Below, in pieces: positions 55,290-64,000 of a DNA stretch of 64,000 bases (positions are counted from its first letter, which is position 1; every line of letters begins with the position of its first letter). The notes beneath the pieces are model-generated. The model was not told the DNA's origin, did not search any database, and saw nothing but the letters and a program-made list of their open reading frames with translations. The position numbers and the translations under genes are program-made. The stretch is from Girardinichthys multiradiatus (Eukaryota; Chordata; Actinopteri; Cyprinodontiformes; Goodeidae). The stretch is from NCBI RefSeq assembly GCF_021462225.1, contig NC_061800.1:11433002-11497001 (forward strand). Reading direction: 5' to 3'.

Positions 55290-56515
55290 TGTTTGTCTTT
55301 TAACTGGTGGTTTGGGTTGTGGCTGGCGCCAGTTATCACAAGCTGAGCATATCTACGAGTCTCCTGCATAGAGAGATTCTCTTTTATGCAATGCATGGTC
55401 ACTTCATACTGCACGCTAACGTGGAGGTTGTGAAGACATTACGACTTAAAAGCGTGGTCTTCTTCAAGACCTGGAGCATAACATCCCTGAAAATAAGCAG
55501 TCTTTAAACGGTGGAAATATTCTCGGGGAGGTTCATCTTGTTTTTGCAAAACTGCCAAAGCATCAATAGTGGCAGCGGCTTCATCTCTGTAAACATAGTA
55601 CTCTTCTCTAAGAGCCTGGCAGAGAGCTGGATAGCTGTCACTAATTTCGGGAGGAAGAGTTTTTATGAACACATGAACACTCTTACCTGTTGTTTTCCAA
55701 ATAAGCCTCAGCTTCTCACGATCAGTAGGAAAACGCAAGTCAAGAAGACAATGTTCAACCTCAAGCAGGTAGGCATCAATATTTGCCTCCTGGCTACCTG
55801 GATCAAAAACTTCTAGGTCTCTAGCAAGGAATTCAAAATGTTTGAAACGGACACCATGCTCCCAAGGTGGACCACGTCCATCTGAGAAGTCACGTTAGTT
55901 AGGTTCATGAAATGGTGGAAGAAAACAAGTTTTCTCATGATTTAAATGAGAGCTTTCTAATGAATGGACTCGTGCTAGTGGTGGTGGGTGAGGTTGGATT
56001 GAGTCACCTGAGAGCCATGTGCGTCTCTCCTGGCCCCTAGGGGTCGACACAGAGTCAGAAAGGAGAGGGGTGCCGATCAGGCTGGAAGGGTGCTCCTCCC
56101 ACCGAATTGGGCCACTTGTGCACGCTGAGTCCGGCACTCGATCATCTTTGTGGTTGGTCACTGCAATGGGATTTGACAGGAAACCACTGGAGACCATCTG
56201 ACTTCCAACACTTTTGTTAAGGTCTGTGGAAGTAAGTTGAACACTTTGACTAAATTTAGGAAGGGGAGACTCTGACCTAGGTGCTGGATGCCTGCTGTCT
56301 GAGTCTGCCCCCTGCTGTGCCGGAAGAAGGTTAATGCACTTTATTTTGAAAAGTTCCGGAAGAGTTCGTACCGGAGTTTGATGTTGAAATCCATGGCTGT
56401 GGTTCCCAACAAGAACAGTTTTGAGCCTGTCAGTGCTGCTTGCAGTTCTAGTCTTTATGGTTCCAAGCTTGCGGGAGCAAGCGAAGGCCATGTAAGGCCG
56501 TTCACCTGCTCCCAA
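55290..56515 (-). pseudogene. Retroelement gag-like frame with in-frame stops
   Basis: A single minus-strand frame from 56,515 leftwards, broken only by TAA codons at 55,897-55,895 and 55,441-55,439. The 55,439-55,738 part has a gag/capsid-like composition ('LPPEISDSYPALCQALREEYY', 'EPPREYFHRLKTAYFQG'), like the retrotransposon-gag domain of Gypsy-type or retroviral elements. The N-terminal half is Ser/Pro/Thr-rich. The L2 at 53,474-55,285 ends directly beside its left side. Part of it recurs at 21,440-21,870. Confidence 0.65.
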
Positions 56516-56559
56516 TGGAGCATGGAACCCTATTGTATTTGTACTGTCTTTTCATTATT

Positions 56560-59500
56560 ATTAGGCCCGAGCAGCAAAGCAGCTGCGAAGGCCTATTGTA
56601 ATCGCTCAAATTCTTATTATTATTCCGTTGCCTCTTTGCGGGGCAATATGGGGACTTTGCCATACCCCAAAACTCACCAAACTTCACCCAAAATTGTCCC
56701 CCGCGTGAAATTCTTGATCCTTAATGTCGTCATCAGTGGGCGTGGCCAAACCACTTAGCCACGCGCCCAAATGTGAGATAGCCCGAACCGTTAGTCGTAG
56801 AGATCTGAAATTTGGCACAATGCTAGAACTCCTCAAAACAAGAAAAAAAGTATCTTGGGGGTATGCCCTAAAATGCAAAGGAAGTTGGCCATTTTGGGTC
56901 AAAGGCCGATTTTTGCCCGTTTTTCACTTTTACTCACCTCGAACTTAAACAAACTCCTCCTAGGGATTTTGAGCTATCGACTTCATATTTGGCCTATATG
57001 CAGTTAAGGGATGGGTGATTAAAAGTTATCAAAATCGTGAGTTTTTGGCCATTTTTAGGGGGCGTGGCCGGGGCACGAACTTGGCGTTCGTGCCGAAAGT
57101 GAAAAATTGCAATAACTTTCCCAAAAAAAATACAAATCACACCAAATTTGGCAGGAAGGAGGGCCTTCGGCTTCCCGACGATCCTATGGGGTCATATGCT
57201 GACATCATCAAAGCCACGCCCCCTCAGAACCGGAAGTCACTTTTTTCACTTGGAAAGGTGCCTCTATGACCCACTTGACCCAATCAACTTGAATCTGTGT
57301 CAGAAGACAGATAACTAGTGGGTCTAACTTCGTTTGAAGCACAGTGAGGTTTCATAAAAGGGCGTGGCAAGGGTGGTGCTGCAAAGTAGGACGTCACGCC
57401 ATGGCCATACGGTTGGCTTTAATTTCCACATACATCATTTGATCTGCACCAAATTCCATGTGATTGAACCTTGTCCAGTCCCCAACAGAAATCTGATGAC
57501 ATATTTGGTGGGCGTGGCCTAATTCGTCAACAGCGCCCCCTAGAAAATTTCAAAAAATCAGCCCCAAGCCATGCTTTGACCGAGAATTCTGAAATTTGGT
57601 ACACATATGTAACTTCTCAAGACCTACAAAAAAGTCTATTGGAGCATTGGTCCAAACACCACAGAAGTCGGCCATTTTGGATTGAAGTTGCCATTTTGAC
57701 CCTCTTTTGGGCGTTCTTAGCCCGCATATCTGAGCAAACTCCTCCTACAGCTTTTGACTTAGAGACTTGAAAATCACTCAGTATACTCTTAAGGGATTGG
57801 GGATCAAAAGTTATCAAAACCTTGTTGATACATGAAAGCGTGTGGACGTGGCCACGCATCAAAATATGACTTCTCACCATAAAACACTAAATTGATATAG
57901 CTCCTACAAGGAAAGTCACAGACAAATGAAACCTTCTGGGATTCATCTGCCTCTAGGCCTCAACAATATTCACTGATCAGATGCTGACATCATCGAAGCC
58001 CCGCCCCCTGAGAACAGGAAGTATCACGTTTTCCTTTACAGACTCAATGTTTGATGATCTTCACCTAATCAATGTCAAACTGTCCCAAGTAACAGATAAC
58101 ATGATGGTCTTAGACTGTCGCCAGTACTTACTGCTGTAGCTGGAGGGTGTGGCTATGATGGCGTGGCGAATTCTGATGTCACGCCACAGCCATATGTTTG
58201 GCTCTAAATTACACATGCATGGTCCGAATCACTCCAAACTGAATATGCTTGATATTTGTCAGCCCCCAAACAGCTCTATTGGATTACATTTAAATCTGGA
58301 TCAACAGCGCCCCCTAGGGCACTTCAAGGGCTATATCTCCCTCATTCATCATCGGATCCACTTCAAATGTAGTATACATGATCATGAGTTAATGATGAAC
58401 ATTTTGACACAGTCAATTGATGATTTTGTTTTAGCCCCGCCCACAAACAAACAAGCGACTGCAGCGTCCTTCTGGAAGGTCCGATTTACTCTAAATTTTG
58501 AATGCTTTTTGCCACACTGAAACTCTGCATGACCGAAGATCATATGACATGTTGCTCACAGTACCACTTAGTGATCACGTGTTGAAGTGAAGCGGTGTCA
58601 TCGTTGGTGGCGTGTATGAGGTGGTGCCAGGCTCCTGCGGTCGCTCAACAGCCCGAGTTGCGCTGAGGGGTGCGAGGGCCTTCAAAGCTGCTTGCAGGTT
58701 TCTAGTTATTATTCTTCTGGGGACTTTTGGCGGCGCAATATGGGGACTTTGCCATATCCCAAAACTCACCAAATTTTACCCAAAGTGTCCCCCGCATGAA
58801 ATTTTTGTTCTTTAATGTCGTCGTCAGTGGGCGTGCCCAAACCACTTAGCCACGCCCCCAAACGTGAGATAGGCCAAACCGTAAGTCGTACAGATCTGAA
58901 ATTCGGCACAATGCTAGAACTCCTACAACCAAGAAAAAAAGTCTCTTGGGGGTATGCCCTAAAATGCACAGGAAGTCGGCCATTTTGGGTCAAAGGCCGA
59001 TTTTTGCCCGTTTTTCACTTTTACTCACCTCGAACTTTAACGTACTCCTCCTAGGGATTTTCAGCTATCGGCTTCATATTTGGTCAATTTGCAGATAAGG
59101 CATGGGGGATTAAAAGTTATCAAAATCGTGAGTTTTTGGCCATGTTTAGGGGGCGTGGCCGGGGCACGAACTTGGCGTTCGCGCCGAAAGGGAAAAATTG
59201 CAATAACTTTCCCAAATAAATTCCAAATCACACCAAAACTGGCATGAAGGAGGGCCATCGCGTTCGCGACAATCCTATGGGGTCATATACTGACATCATC
59301 AAAGCCACGCCCCCTCAGAACAGGAAGTCACTTTTTTCACTTGGAAAGGTGCCTCTCAGACCCTATTGACCCAATCAACTTCAAACTGTGTCACAAGACA
59401 GATAACTAGTGGGTCTAACTTCGATTGAAGCACAGTGAGTTTTCATAAAAGGGCGTGGCCATGGCGGCGCAGCAAACTCAGACGTCACGCCATAGCCATA

Positions 59501-62500
59501 CGTTTGCCTCTAATTTCCACATACATCATCTCATCTGCACCAAATTCAATGTGATTTAACCTTGTCCAGTCCCCAACAGAAATCTGATGACATATTTGGT
59601 GGGCGTGGCCTAATTCGTCAACAGCGCCCCCTAGAAAATTTCAAAAAATCAGCCCCAAGCCATGCTTTGACCGAGGAATCTGAAATTTGGTACACATCTG
59701 TAACTTCTCAGGACCTACAAAAAACTCTCTTGGAGCATTGGTCCAAACCCAACAGGAAGTCGGCCATTTTGGATTGAAGTTGCCATTTTTACAATTTTTT
59801 GGGCGTTTCTAACCCGCATATCTGAACAAACTCCTCTTACAGATTTTGACTTAGAAATTTGAAAATCACTCAGTATACTCTTAATGGATTGGGGATCAAA
59901 AGTTATCAAAACCTTTTTGATACATGAAAGCGTGTGGGCGTGGCCATGCCTCAAAATATGACTACTCGCCATAAAACACTACATTGATATAGCTCCTACA
60001 AGGAAAGTCACAGAGAAATGAAACCTTCTGGGATTCATCTGCCTCTAGGCCTCAACAATATTCACTGATCAGATGCTGACATCATCGAAGCCCCGCCCCC
60101 TGAGAACAGGAAGTATCACGTTTTCCTTTACAAACTCAATGTTTGATGTTCTTCACCTAATCAATGTCAAACTGTCCCAAGTAACAGATAACATCATGGT
60201 CTTAGACAGTCGCCAGTACTTACTGCTGTAGCTGGAGGGTGTGGCTATGATGGCAAATTCTGATGTCACGCCACAGCCATACGTTTGGCTTTAAATTACA
60301 CATGCATGGTCCGAATCACTCCAAACTGAATATGCTTGATCTTTGTCAGCCCCCAAACAGCTCTCTTGGATTACATTTAAATCTGGATCAACAGCGCCCA
60401 CTAGGACACTTCAAGGGCTATATCTCCCTCATTCATCATCGGATCCACTTGAAATGTAGTATACATAATCATGAGTTAATGATGGACATTTTGACACAGT
60501 CAATTGATGATTTTGTTTTAGCCCCGCCCACAAACAAACAAGCGACTGCAGCGTCCTTCTGGAAGGTCCGATGTACTCGAAATTTTGAATGCATTTTGCC
60601 AGACCAAAACTCTGCATGACCGAAGATCATATGACATGTTGCTCACAGTACCACTTAGTGACGACGTGTTGAAGTGAAGCGGTGTCATCGTCGGTGGCGT
60701 GTATGAGGTGATGCCAGGCTCCTGCGGTTGCTCAACAGCCCGAGTTGCGCTAAGGGGTGTGAGGGCCTTCAAAGCTGCTTGCAGGTTTCTAGTTATTATT
60801 AGGCCCGAGCAGGAAAAAAAGGGCCTATTGTAATCGCTCGAATTCTTATTATTCTTTGTTTTTTCCGCTGCCTCTTTGCGGGGCAATATGGGGACTTTGC
60901 CATGCACCAAAACTCACCAAACTTCACCCAAAATTGTCCCCCGCGTGAAATTCTTGATCCTTAATGTCATCGTCGGTGGGCGTTGCCAAACCACTTAGCC
61001 ACGCCCCCAAACGTGAGATAGGCCGAACCGTAAGTCGTACAGATCTGAAATTCGGCACAATGCTAGAACTCCTACAACCAAGAAAAAAAGTCTCTTGGGG
61101 TTATGTCCTAAAATGCACAGGAAGTCGGCCATTTTGGATTAAAGGCCGATTTTTGCCCGTTTTTAACTTTTACTCACCTCGAACTTTAACGTACTCCTCC
61201 TAGGGATTTTCAGCTATCGGCTTCATATTTGGTCAATATGCAGATAAGGCATGGAGGATTAAAAGTTATCAAAATCGTGAGTTTTTGGCCATGTTTAGGG
61301 GGCGTGGCCGGGGCACGAACTTGGCGTTCGCGCCAAAAGTGAAAAATTGCAATAACTTTCCCAAAAAAATTCCAAATCACACCAAAGTTGGCAGCAAGGA
61401 GGACCTTTGGGTTCCCGACAATCCTATGGGGTCATATGCTGACATCATCAAAGCCACGCCCCCTCAAAACAGGAAGTCACTTTTTTCACTTGGAAAGTTG
61501 CCTCTCTGACCCTCTTGACCCAATCAACTTGAAAGTGTGTCACAAGACAGATAACTAGTGGGTCTAACTTCGATTGAAGCACAATGAGTTTTCATAAAAG
61601 GGCGTGGCCGTGGTGGCGCCGCGAATTCAGACGTCACACCATGGCCATACGTTTGCCTCTAATTTCCACATAGATCATCTAATCTGCATCACATTCAATG
61701 TGATTGATCCTTGTCCAGTCCCCCACAAAGATCTGATGACATATCCGGTGGGCGTGGCCTAATTCGTCAACAGCGCCCCCTAGAATATTTGAAAAAAACA
61801 GCCCCAAGACATGCTTTGACCGAGGATTGTGAAATTCGGTACACATATGTCACTTCTTAGGACCTACAAAAAAGTCTCTTGGAGCATTGGTCCAAACCCC
61901 ACAGGAAGTCGGCCATTTTGGATTGAAGTTGCCATTTTGACCCTGTTTTGGCCGTCTCTAACCCGCATATCTGAGCGAACTCCTCCTACAGCTTTTGACT
62001 TAGAGACTTGAAAATCACTCTGTATACTCTTAAGGGATTGGGGATCAAAAGTTATCAAAACCTTTTTGATACATGAAAGCGTGTGGGCGTGGCCACGCCT
62101 CAAAATATGACTTCTCGCCATAAAACACTAAATTTATATAGCTCCTACAAGGAAAGTCACAGACAAATGAAACCTTCTGGGATTGATCTGCCTCTAGGCC
62201 TCAACAATATTCACTGATCAGATGCTGACATCATCGAAGCCCCGCCCCCTGAGAACAGGAAGTAGCAGGTTTTCCTTTCCAGAGTCAATGTTTGATGTTC
62301 TTCACCTAATCAATGTGAAAATGTTCCAAGTAACAGCTAACATGATGCTCTTAGACAGTCGACAGTACTTACTGCTTTAGCTGGAGGGTGTGAATATGAT
62401 GGCGTGGCGAATTCTTATGTCATGCCACGGCCATACGTTTGGCTCTAAATTACACATGCATGGTCCGATTCACTCCAAACTGAATGCTTGATCTTTGTCA

Positions 62501-62950
62501 TCCCCCAAACAGCTCTATTGGATTACATTTAAATTTGGATCAATAGCGCCCCCTAGGACACTTCAAAGGCTATATCCCCCTCACACATCATCAGATCCAC
62601 TTGAAAGTTAGTATACATGATCATGAGTTAATGATTGACATTTTGACACAGTCAATTGATGATGTCGTTTTAGCCCCACACACAAACAAACAAGTGAGTG
62701 CAGCTTCCATCTGGAAGGTCAGATTTACTCGAAATTTTGAATGCTTTTTGCCAGACTGAAACTCTGCATGACCGAAGATTATATGACATGTTGCTCAAAG
62801 TGCCACCTACTGGCGACGTGTTGAAGTGACGCGGTGTCATCGTATGTAGGAGGCGATGCCAGGCTCCTGCGGTCGCTCAACAGCCCGAGTTGCGCTGAGG
62901 GGTGCGAGGGCCTTCAAAGCTGCTTGCAGGTTTCTAGTTATTATTATTAT
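56560..62950 (+). repeat. Tandem array, three units of about 2.1 kb
   Basis: Units begin near 56,560, 58,711 and 60,799. The marker 'gcaatatggggactttgcc' is at 56,643, 58,735 and 60,883 (spacings 2,092 and 2,148). Units 1 and 3 start with 'ttattaggcccgagcag'; unit 2 lacks that start. Each unit ends 'agctgcttgcaggtttctag'. Each unit itself divides into two diverged halves of roughly 1 kb, both with 'ggaagtcggccattttgg', 'aaaagttatcaaaa', 'gggcgtggcc' and 'cagcgccccctag'-type motifs. The ORFs in it are shadows shared between units. This family is abundant in spiny-rayed fish as I remember it; its class is unknown to me. Confidence 0.93.
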
Positions 62951-63250
62951 TATTATTCTCTGCTAAACGTTGTTAGGCACAAGAACCAGAGAATGCTGGA
63001 AAACAACTGACATAGCAACCTAGTAGGAAATCGCAACCACTATTCAGATAATAAAAGTCAAATCACCTAATAACAAGGGGGTGCTATTAAATATGACATC
63101 GCATTTTGGTTATAGCTTATACTACTCCAAAGGTTTATATCACGTTGTTCTTTGGATGATTCTGCACAGCGCCATAGAAAGAGAGAGTTACGACACTCCC
63201 ATTGACCTCTATAGAAAGAATGGAATGCGGAAGTCACATGGGTCATGGAG
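62951..63250. other. No gene recognised
   Basis: Single-copy-looking sequence after the array, with a short ATT run at its start. Confidence 0.4.
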
Positions 63251-63323
63251 CTGCTAATAGTTCCAAACACAACTCCAGCATTGGACGTACTTCATTCTCT
63301 GTGTTTCGTAAGGATTTTTTACG
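63211..63323 (+). other. Candidate first exon (weak)
   Basis: An ATG near 63,220 opens about 34 codons ending at a good splice donor (ACG|GTAAGA, donor at 63,324). The end reads 'TSFSVFRKD', faintly like the start of a THAP zinc-finger exon, but the expected Cys residues are missing. It could equally be untranslated or chance. Confidence 0.2.
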
Positions 63324-63750
63324 GTAAGATGATGAAAATACAACATTATCTTGATATTGTGAGGCTTTAGTTGACTGTTCTGTATCGCAGTTTAGCAATT
63401 ATATTTTATATCGGCAGGTTTAGTTAATTAAGCATGTTAACTCGCTTGTTGTATTTTAATCGCAACTAGCTCATTGCACACATGGCGGGTTTAGACGGGT
63501 CTATCTCATTGTGTCTGATTCAGCATTTTAAAATGTCCATTACAGCTTACATTCTTAACATTGATAATTTTCTATTTTTTTTTATTGTAATTCCAGCAAA
63601 TGAACTAGCACCTCTTTAAAAATACTGTGATATTGACATGGTTAATTTAGTTAAAGTTATAGATTGTTTGTCAACAACGGCCAAATAAATGGGGACATTA
63701 TCATTAAACGTGATTGTGAAGATGAGTCATTTTTTATTATTCTTTTCCAG

Positions 63751-63814
63751 GTAAACCACACAAGAATGGCTTAAATGAATTGCTGAACCATGTTGCACAC
63801 AAAGCACCACAAAG
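63751..63814 (+). other. Candidate internal exon of 64 bp (weak)
   Basis: Preceded by a pyrimidine-rich acceptor ('ttcttttccag', AG at 63,749-63,750) and followed by AAAG|GTAACA (donor at 63,815). One frame is open throughout. Joined to the candidate exon ending at 63,323, however, the phase gives an immediate stop, so the pairing or the coding assumption is wrong. Confidence 0.25.
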
Positions 63815-64000
63815 GTAACACGATCTCATTTTTCTGTCCTTAAAAATAAGAACTGAATCAAGATGTATGAACAAAATGATTTTAAGACCGTCACAAAGTT
63901 GGTATTTACAGCAAGACTGTTACTTAACATTTGTTCTATGTAATTAGTTTTGCATTTGCCAGTCATGGGTGAAGTTGAAATAGATATTAGAATCTATCTA

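Noticed and set aside
56724..62011. Similar ORFs of 60-120 codons recurring in each array unit
   Set aside because: They recur because the DNA repeats; frames differ between units by indels and the peptides show no family.
56560..62950. CRISPR-like or bacterial tandem array
   Set aside because: Units are about 2.1 kb, with no short repeats and unique spacers, and the context is a vertebrate genome.

Overview
The window looks like vertebrate nuclear DNA, most likely from a spiny-rayed teleost fish. It is AT-rich and intron-like, and almost everything in it is transposon-derived. The retroelement families are fish-type: L2/CR1-like and RTE-like LINEs, a retrovirus with LTRs, hAT and Tc1-like DNA elements, and the 'GCGCCCCCTAG' repeat family. 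The only intact host genes I can support are two single-exon olfactory receptor (OR) genes. There are no operons, rRNAs, tRNAs or CRISPR arrays.

Layout. Two direct-repeat arms dominate the window. Arm 1 runs from before base 1 to about 21,350. Arm 2 runs from about 41,185 to 52,695, with a detached block near 55,978-56,410. Each arm carries, in the same order: an RTE-like LINE fragment, a purine-rich repeat, an intact OR gene (9,553-10,467 and 44,330-45,244), a GCGCCCCCTAG-type repeat block, an antisense L2 3' end, a sense CR1/L2-like LINE and an antisense RTE-like LINE. Arm 1 alone contains a 6.3-kb endogenous retrovirus (2,383-8,699) with LTRs, primer-binding site, polypurine tract, integrase remnants and a broken env. 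Arm 2 preserves the matching empty site, with the 5-bp target present once. Arm 1 also has a hAT element with an 8-bp target duplication at 14,893-17,165.

Between the arms (about 22-40 kb) lie a third OR copy, now a pseudogene split by about 3.8 kb of later insertions, a degenerate L2 LINE on the minus strand, a nearly intact L2 LINE at 32,060-35,076, a Tc1-like end, a SINE-like repeat and a retroviral integrase fragment. Several stretches of 1-2 kb show nothing I recognise.

Right end. After arm 2 come an L2 LINE (53,474-55,285) inserted beside a retroelement gag-like reading frame on the minus strand, and then a tandem array of three units of about 2.1 kb (56,560-62,950). The last kilobase may contain the start of a spliced gene, but this is weak.

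How it fits together. This is an OR cluster that grew by tandem duplication and then filled with mobile elements. The paired arms act as an internal control: they show which insertions came after the duplication, which defects are shared and so older, and how fast the two ORs have diverged. All similarity statements come from reading the sequence by eye; no database search was run.
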